From NCBI GenBank assembly GCA_028455995.1, contig JABELC010000004.1:744001-808000 (forward strand): DNA of 64,000 bases, written 5' to 3'. The position numbers were made by a program, and so were the translations under genes. A model generated the notes under the pieces. The model did not search any database, had not been told where the DNA came from, and saw nothing but the letters and a program-made list of their open reading frames with translations. Numbering within the stretch: position 1 is the stretch's first letter; every line of letters begins with the position of its first letter. This stretch comes from Scleromitrula shiraiana. Lineage: Eukaryota; Ascomycota; Leotiomycetes; Helotiales; Sclerotiniaceae. Below are positions 12,795-22,783 of this stretch, piece by piece.

Positions 12795-14276
12795 ATGTCA
12801 ACTATTAAACCATTTACATGTTTACGCTGTCAGATACGATCCTTTTCAAACCCAATACGTCGCTATCATGTCAGTCCACGACTTCAAAACAATATTGCAC
12901 CTAAGCAACTTATCAATATCAAACACATTCGAAGCAATCCAGAATTATACGAAAAGAGTTGTCTAGATCGAAATTACAGACTACAATCAACTTATCCCGC
13001 CAAAATCATAAGTCTTTACGAACAATGGCACGAACATCAACGAGAAGGTCGAGCAATGCGCGAAGAAAATAACGCCATAAAAGCCCGCCTCGCAAACCTC
13101 ACAACTCTACACACAGATGACGAAATCCGTTCCCTAAACAGAGAAACACTAATCGCCTCAGCGCAAGAACTGAAGCAAAAAATCTCCGTCATAGAATCGA
13201 AAGAAAAACTCATAATGAACGAAATCAACGACCTCGCCCTCTCAATCCCCAACCTAACATCACCCGAAACCCCCCTCGGTTCCACCCCCACCCAAATCAA
13301 AACCCTCAACTCCCACCCCGAACCCATCCCCTCCTCCTCCGATCGAGTCTGGCGCTCCCACGTTCACATCGGCAGCGAACTCAACCTCCTCGATTTCAGC
13401 TCCGCCGCCACAACCAGCGGCTGGGGCTTCTACTACCTCCTCAATGGCGCCGCTCTCCTCGAACAAGCTCTAATCCAGTACTCACTATCCGTTGCGCTCT
13501 CCCACGGATGGCAGATCGTCTCGCCCCCCACAATGGTATATTCGCACATAACCAGCGCCTGTGGGTTCCAGCCACGCGACACATCAGGCGAGCAACAAAT
13601 CTACAGTATCGCACAATCACAAGCCGACGCCGATAGCAAAAAACCCTCATATTCCCTAGCCGCTACGGCGGAAATCCCCCTGGCGGGCATGAAAGCCAAT
13701 TCCTGTCTCACGAGCACGGAATTACCTCTAAAGAAAATCGCCGTATCCCGCTGTTATCGCGCCGAAGCCGGCGCCCGCGGAATCGACACAAAGGGATTAT
13801 ATCGCGTGCATGAATTTACAAAAGTAGAAATGTTCGCCTGGACCAATCCCAATTTATCGCAAACGCTCGAAGCATTCAATAGTATGCTAGCGATCCAAAC
13901 CGAAATCCTCACCTCGCTAGATCTGCACTGTCGAGTTCTCGAAATGCCCAGTACGGATCTTGGGGCCTCTGCTATGCGGAAAATAGATATCGAGGCTTAT
14001 TTCCCGTCGCGGCGGGAGAGAGAAGATGGGTGGGGGGAAGTAACTAGTTTGAGTATGTGTGGGGATTATCAGAGTAGGAGGTTAGCGACGACGGTGGTGG
14101 ATGAGGCGGGGAAGAAGACGTTTGCGTGGACGGTGAATGGGACGGCGTTGGCGGTGCCGAGGGTGGTGGCTGCTATTCTGGAGAATGGCTGGGTGGAGGA
14201 GGAAATGGTGGTGAGGATTCCCGAGTGTTTGTGGCCGTGGATGGGGGGAAGAAAGGTTTTGAGGAAGGAAGCCTGA
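12795..14276 (+). CDS. DIA4: Mitochondrial seryl-tRNA synthetase
   Basis: This class II aminoacyl-tRNA synthetase charges mitochondrial tRNA-Ser. The single exon encodes 493 residues from the ATG at 12795 (MSTIKPFTCLRCQIRSFSNP). The N-terminus is Arg-rich and free of acidic residues, as in a mitochondrial targeting peptide. A coiled-coil tRNA-binding arm follows at about residues 70-170 (heptad-like EEN, KLIMNEIND), introduced by the seryl-specific IRSNPELYEKS region. Motif 2 is seen in AVSRCYRAEAGARG followed by YRVHEFTKVEMF. Motif 3 is in TVNGTALAVPRVVAAILEN, containing the class II arginine. The SLSMCGDYQSRR segment matches the serine/ATP pocket of the family. The length fits the fungal mitochondrial enzymes. 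The middle of the gene is strikingly C-rich (13240-13420) compared with its ends. Confidence 0.93.
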   Translation: MSTIKPFTCLRCQIRSFSNPIRRYHVSPRLQNNIAPKQLINIKHIRSNPELYEKSCLDRNYRLQSTYPAKIISLYEQWHEHQREGRAMREENNAIKARLANLTTLHTDDEIRSLNRETLIASAQELKQKISVIESKEKLIMNEINDLALSIPNLTSPETPLGSTPTQIKTLNSHPEPIPSSSDRVWRSHVHIGSELNLLDFSSAATTSGWGFYYLLNGAALLEQALIQYSLSVALSHGWQIVSPPTMVYSHITSACGFQPRDTSGEQQIYSIAQSQADADSKKPSYSLAATAEIPLAGMKANSCLTSTELPLKKIAVSRCYRAEAGARGIDTKGLYRVHEFTKVEMFAWTNPNLSQTLEAFNSMLAIQTEILTSLDLHCRVLEMPSTDLGASAMRKIDIEAYFPSRREREDGWGEVTSLSMCGDYQSRRLATTVVDEAGKKTFAWTVNGTALAVPRVVAAILENGWVEEEMVVRIPECLWPWMGGRKVLRKEA

Positions 14277-14882
14277 ATGCATGTGATGTGATGTGATGAC
14301 CTAGCTTCGGTACGGCATATTTATTGAGAGAAGGGGAGAGAGGATAGATCAACTTATCATGGTTCATTGAGGGGCTATATGATGAGACCTGACGGAAGGG
14401 AAATATCGTCGTTTCAATTTTGCAATGCAATCTGGAAATTTGGATGAAAATTTCTAACGGATGTCATGATATATGTACATCGCACACATACCCAATTCAT
14501 CGAAAAGAGAAGCAAAAACAAATGTTGAAAGAAAATGTAACATTATCTATGTATATGCATATTATAAGACTGAGACGAGTCGAGCCATGTATGAATACTA
14601 TCTGAATACCTATCCACCTACTCAATCTTATTCAATGACAATGCTAAGTGGTAACATTCGGAGCTGTTATATTATTGCTATTACTGTTCGTATTTATATT
14701 CATACCATACCGCTTAAGTACATATCGACCGAGAGGTCAAGTTCTAAGCCTATTTATTGGCTTTACTATAATGTAGCATATATCCCCAGCTCTAATACTG
14801 TAGCAACCCTCCCCTCACTGATAAAAATCAGATTCATCCCCTCTCCTCCGATCCATCCCATCCCCACCCCAATTAATAAATC
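14277..14882. other. Convergent 3' ends of the seryl-tRNA synthetase and SPO22 genes
   Basis: The interval carries the 3' flanks of two genes facing each other. An open frame at 14473-14886 has no family resemblance and is not called. Nothing else was recognised. Confidence 0.5.
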
Positions 14883-17800
14883 CTAAACATCCCACCTAAC
14901 ACCCTCCCACTTCCCCCTCAACAACCTATCTAACACACCCCCATCAACTCTTCCACACAACTCCGCAACCTCCATCGCCTTCCCCGCCCACCTCTTACAA
15001 ACCTCGTCGTCTGCTGCTCCCTGGCTATTACTGTAGATATCTATTGCGTGGTTGAAGGATTTGGTTGCGATCCAGTCGAGTTCGGCGTGGGGGTAAGGGA
15101 GGGAAGACTTTGGGGTTTTTGGTGTTAGTTATTCAGTTTGGCAGAGAAGAGAAAAGTGGAGAGAAGAAGAGAAAGAAAGGGGGGTAAGGATAGGGGGAAG
15201 GGAGAGAAGAAACGAACTTCTAAGGAATCTTTCCCTAGGACAAGAACTTGATCTAGTAATTCCTCCGCAATTAGAGTATCGTTCCCAAGAGCTAGTTGGA
15301 ATAAACAACGGATGTATTTCGCCAACTTGACGTTATCGATTGAATCCAATTGCCAGGTTTCGTTGATGATCTTTTTCATTGTCGTTACTATGACTACGGA
15401 TTGGTTAGTATAATGTTATACATCAAATCCTGCGCTGAGCTAGTGGAGGGGAACGAGAATATAAGGAAAGAGAGAGAATGTAGGGAGAAAAGGGAAAGAA
15501 GACAAGAACAGAGATAACAAACCTTTCGTAGGAGCCTCACACCCCAATAAACAATCGGCCATAACCTCCCAAACCCAAACCCAACTACACACCTCCGCCC
15601 TCAAAATCACATCTCCCAAACCATCCCAATCCTTCAAATGACAAGCAGCCTCGAAATCAAAGGCGAGCATAACAGCCAACTTTTTCAATAAATCTTTCGC
15701 GGTAATATCTTCCAATTTACCCGAATCGAGTTTCTCTCGCAGAAGCATATCAAAACTAGAAACATGTTTGCGAAGATCAAGATAATATTGGAGTTGGATT
15801 TCAGGATCAAAGATTTCAGGAGATCGTGCAAGTGAGATGTAGATGGTAACAATGGTAAAATTGCAGAACATTTTTCGGAGGGTTAGATCTTCGTGGGCGA
15901 GGGGACCAATGTCAGGGGGGTAGTGGTCGATGAAGTTGATACAGGTGAGAAGAAGACGGAGGATATGATGGGGTGACCATTCTGTTAGATGTTTGAGAGA
16001 TAGGTTGTAGGTGTTTCTGGAAAACCATTCAAGCTCAAGAGTAGTCCAGGTTTCTCGGTTCGTTGACCTTTGTATAGCTTTTGCGGCTGATTATATAGTT
16101 TCAGTAATAAATAAAGTGAAAAGGCTGGATTGAGGGTTGATCTTCTTACCACCTTCAAATAGATTACATAGTTTTTCTATTTCTTTGTCATTCGTCGACT
16201 CTCCAACTATAGTTCCATCGACATTCTCTTCGCCTTCAATAACTCCAACTAACAAAACAATAGTAATTCTCAGAAGGGAAGGTATATGAATCTCCACATC
16301 CATATCATATCCGCATTTATCAATAACAAGCTGCAATGCATTTAGAACATGCAATTTATTGCCCACTTGCTGTGCATCAAGAACGCAAGCATAAAGTAAC
16401 GTTGGATCTTTTCCACAAGATTCAGCAACTCTTTCAAGACATTCGGCTGCGATTTCGATCTCTCCACCTCGAATAGCAACTTTATACAGTAAGAATCGAG
16501 TTAGCGGTTCGTTCTTGGCAGATTCAGTCATTGATCCGAATATGTTTCTGGCGCGACCGATATCTTTTCGAGCAAGAGCACATAGAAGGAGTTTTCTGTT
16601 GAATCATGAGCAAAAGTGCTCAAGATATGTAATTAAATGACGAACCTTGATAGCTTTGCCATGTTGCTTTGACCCGGCTTCTCAAATAATGGATGCATAG
16701 CCAGTCGACACCATTTCTCGGTTGTCTCAAATTCACCTAGGGTATAAGTTGACTCGATACGTTTCCACAGCATCTACCCCCCGAATTAGTAACAAAAGCT
16801 TTCAAAATCACATCCCAAAAGAAAGACGAACCATATGAGCTGCCATTGTAGCCTCGATACTAATTGATTCCCCGACACCATTCATCATTATCGTCAGAAA
16901 TTCTTCGGCAGCCACAAACCCCTCCTCAGTATCCCTTCCTCCAACCAACATCCAAATCCTCGTAACAAGAACCTTTTCCACCCATATTCTAAATTCATCA
17001 ACCCACTCCCCAATTCTCAACCTCGCCATATCATCTAAAACCTTATGAGCCAAACTTGGAGCCTTATCATTAAGTTTCCTCGCATGAAACATAAAGAGTC
17101 TCATATTCGCCATACTCATCCCCATAGTTCTAATCATCTTCTGCAGAACAGAACTATAAGCCGCACCATCGAATATCTCATTCGGTTTCTCGGATAAGAG
17201 TTCCATTCTTAGGAGAAGAACCACCAATTTATCACCTATTTCGCCCTCAAGAAGGTCAACAAGACCTTGTGCTCTTTGAAATAAATCTTCGCTTTTGGTT
17301 TCTAGCAGTGCTTTTATTAGGGTTTCAATGATAGAAATTCGGAGTTCTGTTGCATCGGCGCTGAGCTTGTCTAATTCTTCCCCATTTAATACATTATAGG
17401 CACGTTCGAGCCATTTCACTGCTAGTGTATATTGTTTCTTGCCTAGTAACTCTTTTCCCATTTCGTATAAAGAATCCGATAAACTTTCGGTAGTATCATG
17501 ATCGAAAAGGTCTTTTGAGGTCATCGATTTGTTGAACATGTGTTCCGCGAGTTGCATATCATCGTGACGCCATGCCTATTACTGAAGTTAGTTATCTTGG
17601 AATTCAGATGACTGCAAAAAATATAAAGTCCTAACCAGAACAGTTCGAAGAACAAAGTACTCCGCAGTGAGTCTTGCACAGATAGCCTTCTCTTCCGTTG
17701 ATACCGTGGCTTCGAATGCTTTAATTAGAACCTCGCTGTATGTCGCAACCTTCTCTAAGACCTTAAAAGAGTAATCGATATTCTTGTCATCTGAAGAAGT

Positions 17801-18721
17801 ATCATCGCTGTTAGCAGGCAAAACTTCATTCTTGGAAATCGTCCGGTAGTATGAATACATACCTAAACAATTCCTTCCAATCTTAACTCCCACTTTCATC
17901 AACCTCAAAACACTCTCTTTCTTGAAACACGTCTTCCCACTCAAACCAGCACAACCATCATGCGCAAAATCCATCATCAAGAAAGCAAAAACCTTGACCA
18001 TCAACAAAATATTTCGAATCCCACCTCTCCCACTACCATCTACCGTATCAGTAATCTCTACCTCTAAATCCACCTCCCTCTTAGCTCTCGTTCCCATGTT
18101 CCATAACCGAGTCCCTCTAACATCAATATCCACCACCATGTCCTCAAAATTCAAATTCCCCTCTCTACTCAACCTTTCCCTCTCCTTCCTCCCAATCCTT
18201 GTCGGAAAAGTTACAATCCAATCCCTCAATACCTTTTCATTCCTCATCAATCCATCTCTCCTAAATCTACCTTCTTCCCCATTAAGATCCTTTTCGAGGT
18301 TGGCCGCAAAAGCTATAACATTGAGATAACATGGTTAGAAATAAAGTTTGATAAAATCAGCCCAAGTATCAAAGAACCCCAAAGTCTCAAACTCCAAATA
18401 TCAAACAATGGTTCAATACAAGCTGAACTCGTCCTCGCAATTCCAATCCCACCCTGCATTATCGTCCCATCCTCGTTCTCGTTCTCGTTCCCGTTCCCAT
18501 CAATCAATCAAATTTCTATTCTCGTGTCTCTAAATTTCGTACCACGAAAGCTGAAACCAAACCAACCAGACCAACGAAACCAGAAAAGTAAACAAAACAA
18601 AACAAAACAAAACAAAACAAAATAAGAAAACCAACTTACAAAGAAGACTTTTTACTCGTCCATCTTTGAATTTACCCATCTCTTTTCCGTGCTCCGGGAG
18701 AGATGGGATGATTTGTGCCAT
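14883..18721 (-). CDS. SPO22: Meiotic crossover TPR protein SPO22/ZIP4
   Basis: SPO22/ZIP4 (yeast Zip4, plant ZIP4, human TEX11) is a helical TPR scaffold that promotes crossovers and synapsis in meiosis. Eight exons (18721-18640, 18312-17636, 17575-16832, 16773-16646, 16595-16150, 16086-15523, 15387-15218, 15107-14883) join in phase to 3036 nt, 1011 residues. The SPO22 domain is recognisable from LWNMGTR and RNILLMVKVFAFLMMDFAH near residues 100-170. TPR-like helices follow (LAVKWLERAYNVLNGEELDK). The family C-terminus appears as PHAELDWIATKSFNHAIDIY in exon 8. The reading frame is intact, which suggests a functional sexual cycle. Intron 1 (18313-18639, 327 nt) is the longest and contains simple repeats, one of them an AACAA tract. 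It heads a run of four genes on the minus strand and is likely expressed only in meiosis, though no regulatory site was identified. Confidence 0.9.
18591..18622. repeat. (AACAA)6 microsatellite in SPO22 intron 1
   Basis: Six perfect AACAA units plus two bases lie close to the donor site of intron 1. On the coding strand it is a TTGTT tract. Confidence 0.9.
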
Positions 18722-18932
18722 GGTGGCTGATGATGGGAGTGTAGATGTGGTTACATAGATCGATAATTTGGATATGAGAGATAATGAAAGAAACTTGTTA
18801 AGAGTGAGATTTGAACAGTGTAGATAAATACGTAAACAGTATATATATGATTACTTCGACGAAAAGAAATAAAGAAATAAAGACAATAGCACCGGATAGA
18901 AAGTTAAGAGAAGATAAAATATAAAGAAGTAA

Positions 18933-18956
18933 GTGAGTGAGTGAGTGAGTGAGTGA
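18933..18956. repeat. (GTGA)6 microsatellite upstream of SPO22
   Basis: Six perfect tandem GTGA units about 210 bp upstream of the SPO22 start codon. Confidence 0.9.
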
Positions 18957-19534
18957 TGTTCAAGTTCATTCAATTAGTGAGTTTGTCAAGCTGGTCGAGT
19001 CGACTTTACTTCTCCAATCCAGGCAAACCACAACTTCACTTCACACAATTAGCATGCTATTATTACACCCCTCTTTACTCAACTCTCTCTGTTTTCTAAT
19101 CCCCTCCCATTCTTAACATTTCCGACATCGAAGCAAAAGATACATGAAAGAAAAATTTCAAAGAGACGAAGAAGTAGAAATAAAGTAACATAAGGTGAAG
19201 TATTCGATAAGTAGTTCTCAACTCTACGTGAGTAGAATCTGCAGTTTTTTGCCTTTCCTTTCCTTTCCCTTCATTTTTACCCAATGCTCACCAACCCCAT
19301 GCATCCCTTTTACTCAAGCAAAGAAGGAGAACCCCCGGATCGCCACCCACGCATCTATCCATTTTCACTCCCGGCAGAAAACGACATAGTTTACTCATGC
19401 TCCTCCCTTCTCTTCTATTACTTTTCCACCTTTACACGTTACGTCTCATCTCATCATTTGTTTCGTCTACATCCCGAAGAAATATACAGGAGATAGGAGA
19501 GGAGAGGGGACTGGAGGAAAAGAGGCAATTATTA

Positions 19535-19554
19535 TATGTATGTATGTATGTATG
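19535..19554. repeat. (TATG)5 microsatellite
   Basis: Five perfect TATG units in the SPO22-acuM intergenic region. Confidence 0.9.
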
Positions 19555-19844
19555 TACTAAGTACTCCATCCATCCATTATCCATCCATCTAAACCAACCC
19601 AACCCAACCCATCCCATCCCATCCTATCCAAATCAATCCCGTCCAACCAATCCAACCAGTATTGATAACACAATATAATACCCTACCCTGTCCAAATGAA
19701 GCCCACAAGCACTCTTCCAGTTTATTTGTCAAATCCAGTCAGATATCCAATCACCACATCAAATTACATCCTTTTATTCCAATCCCTCCCTTACGACTCC
19801 AATTGAATTCAATCCCATCAAATAAAATAAGATTACAACACTAT

Positions 19845-22196
19845 CTATCGTCTCGTAGGATCCTGCGGTAAGAAATTCCCCACGATTAAAGAAGGTCTGT
19901 TAATCAATAAGTTAGTCAACAAGTCAATAAGCCAGCATCTCACATCTCACATATCACATATCCCAAAATTTCGTTTGCCGTCTCACATCCCATCCACTCA
20001 TCTCATCTCCCGCACCTCTCACCAATTCCCCAAAAACCAAGGGGGAAAAACTAAAAATGAAAAATAAAACTCACATCTTATGGTCATCCCTCCTTATAGT
20101 AAAAGAAAAACAACATTTAATCGTCGGATCCTTACTCTTATCATCCGGATTCTTCAACGAGCAAGAAGTCAACAGTGCCTTCTGCGTCATATCAAAAGCG
20201 ATCGCTCCAAATTTCTCCCAGTAATTAACCAGTGATTCTTCCGAGAGTATTTCGTGCAATGCGATTTTTCCCTATAGAATTTTGAAACATTAATTGATGA
20301 ACAAATGAATGCATGGCAAGAAATGAAATGAAATGATGGATTTTAGGCGTGTGTTTCTCTCAGCCGCCGTTTGGCAAGCAAAGAAGAGGGGCAAAGCCAC
20401 AACTTCTAGAAACATTATCTTGCCTTCTCTTCTCTTCCCGCCGAGGAAGAAAAGGAGACGAAAACACCTCGAAAAACAACAATGAAAATATGTGTAAAAT
20501 CGTAAAAATCGTAAAGACTACCCGACCCAAAGGAAAAGGAGAAAGAGATAAAAACTTACATCCCGTAATTTCTCAATAGGAACATGGATCAACTCCGCCA
20601 TCTCCTTATTCCCCCTAAAGATCTCCCCCGTTCTCCTCCAACAACAAGCCGGAATCGCCATACTCGCAAACACACGATCATACTCCATCAGACTCCTCTC
20701 AAACCACATCTCTACATAAATAAGCTCGATATCCGTAAGCAATTGCACCTTCTCGCGAAACTTAGGCCGGAATCGATCCAGCTGACGCAGGATTTTCTGC
20801 TTTGATCCAGGCGCCATATGCCCATCCATGTAGGCGGAGAGACGCGCGTAGCCTTTGACGTAGTTGAATGGTTTGAGCATCCCCGCGTCGTACTTTGCGC
20901 GGAGGAGTCGTTGCATTCGATCTTCGGGGGCATCGTTACCGGTCGGGTCCGCGGCTTGGAGGTAGTACTCGCGGGTTTTATCAATTGGTATGACGCTGGC
21001 GGGTCGAGATATGGAATTTCCTCCTCCTACTCCTGATGGATTTAGAGTAGAACCACTGATGCCAACTCCGGATGTGCCTGATATTTGTTGTTGTTGCTGC
21101 TGCTGTTGTTGAGATAATGCCCCCCCTACTCCTGATGTGAGCGTATTCGAACCACTACCTGACAACATTGAACCAACTTGCTGCTCGGGATAAAAATTCG
21201 AAGTATCGTCGGTACCTAGAGCGCCGTCGTCTAGAAGACTGTTATTGAGGAAGTCGTTCAAAAGATTGTACTCGTTGGTGACTTCCGGTGCGTTGAACAT
21301 GTACGATGGATGGTAGTTATGCATATCTTGAAATTGGTTTTGCGACCCAAGCCAGTCATTCGGATACCCAATAACTAGAACGAAAAGAGTAAAATATTAA
21401 TTACAGTGCCCAATATATTTCAGAGTAATCTCGGAGACAAAAAATCATTATATTCCTACATTGATTATTGCTGTTGCTACTATTCAGAGCATTTGTTTGT
21501 ATTCCAGAATTCTGTGTAGGCTGAACGAGCTGAAGGGGGACACCGCGGGATATTGCTGGTGCTCCTAGACTCAGTTTGTTTTCTTGAACTCGATCTTGAC
21601 CTGGTTCAAATGGATGATTAAGACTGTGGTCTAGAGATTTCCGTAGCGGATCTGGCGGTGTCCCTCCCTCATCCGCGGTAGCGTTATTGCTATTTAGCTG
21701 CCTCTGTTGTTGCTCTTGTAGTTGCTGCTGCTTCTGCTGCTGTTGCTGACTCTTCGAACCTGCCTTCTTCGTGGTCGACTCCGGTTCGCGGGGCTCATCA
21801 TGACAAAGATGCCCAATTCCACGCTTTGTGCACCTCGCGCAAGGTCGTACTAAGTCGCATGTCATGTGCTGCTCAGGGACAAGACCGAATTAGCTGTTGG
21901 CTCCATTCAATGTCACGCATAACGGTATGCAGAGTCCCGTTCGCCCTTGTAGGATGACCCAATTGAGTACTCACAGATCGCCGACAGTATACACAAGCTG
22001 CAGCAGACGTTCCACAATTAGCCAATGTTTCAGATCATGTAATTCAAGTCTTTAACTTGTTGAATATCCCTCTGAGTTCCTTTTGCATACCATGATTTAC
22101 TTTACGCCTCTTCTTCGGGCTCTTGTTTGCGCCAGACGCTGAAGATGATGCTGGTGGCTTTGCATCCTGCCCTTTGTTTGCTCCATTTTGTTCCAT
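19845..22196 (-). CDS. acuM: Gluconeogenesis transcription activator AcuM (Rds2 family)
   Basis: AcuM/Rds2 is a Zn2Cys6 factor that activates gluconeogenic genes such as PEP carboxykinase and fructose-bisphosphatase on non-fermentable carbon. Six exons (22196-22091, 21997-21975, 21868-21460, 21374-20560, 20271-20075, 19896-19845) total 1602 nt, 533 residues, in one frame. After a basic segment SPKKRRKVNH comes the zinc cluster ACVYCRRSHMTCDLVRPCAR and onward to GHLC, spacing C-X2-C-X6-C-X5-C-X2-C-X8-C. Gln tracts follow. The family-specific PEVTNEYNLLNDFL and the PAS-like region (GMLKPFNYVKGYARL, CCWRRTGEIFRGNKE, CCFSFTIRRDDHKIPS) then lead to the terminal VGNFLP. The pattern matches yeast Rds2 (KPYNYAKGYARL, CLWRRTGEI, CCFSFTIRRD), not the AcuK/Ert1 paralogue. 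Introns split the zinc cluster. Confidence 0.93.
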
Positions 22197-22783
22197 GGCA
22201 TCGAAGCCTAAGTTTCAAAGGGTTCCATTGGATTGCGACGTTGCGCTGATCGTTATTGAGGTTCGTGAGAAATAACTCGTCTAGTGGTTGATAAATTTCG
22301 CGATTTCAACCTTGATTTTAGCTTGTTAGCGCAAATTCTATATTCACTATACAAATTAATTATTTACCTCATAGAAATCTATCACTTCAGACCTCGAATT
22401 CACCGAAAATTCGCATCAATTCGGGTGTTGCAATATTTTGACAATTGAATTGTCGTGTAGAACGCGGGGGCCCGACGGCAGCTACGCAATTTTCATCTTG
22501 AAGCGAGGTTGATCAAGGATTCTGATGTAGCTAGATTCGAGTACTTTGGTACAAAGAGAATGTCAAAATACGTAAATATCTCTATCATGATTACCAAATA
22601 TAGAGTAAATCAAAGCATAATATTGGAATTGGGTATCTAATATGAACACTACAATAACATCAATAATCAACCCATTTCTACTCAATGTAATCTCCGTTAG
22701 ACCGTTCACTAAAAACTCAAGACATTCCCATCCCACCTTCCTCAATGCTGGGATGCTGTTATAAATTTCCTTTCACAACGCCC
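22197..22783. other. Intergenic region between acuM and the CENP-Q gene
   Basis: Holds the acuM promoter and the CENP-Q 3' flank. No recognised element. Confidence 0.5.

Larger units (their letters stand above)
18722..19844. other. Intergenic region upstream of SPO22, rich in simple repeats
   Basis: It contains the SPO22 promoter and the 3' flank of acuM. Tandem repeats include (GTGA)6 at 18933-18956, (TATG)5 at 19535-19554 and CCATC/CAACC repeats at about 19565-19620. Open frames here are repeat-driven and not called. Confidence 0.6.

Noticed and set aside
14473..14886. 137-residue open frame between two convergent genes
   Set aside because: Low-complexity, Tyr/Ile/Pro-rich 3'-flank sequence with no domain; it overlaps the end of SPO22.
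17922..18329. 135-residue plus-strand open frame
   Set aside because: Antisense shadow of SPO22 exon 2.
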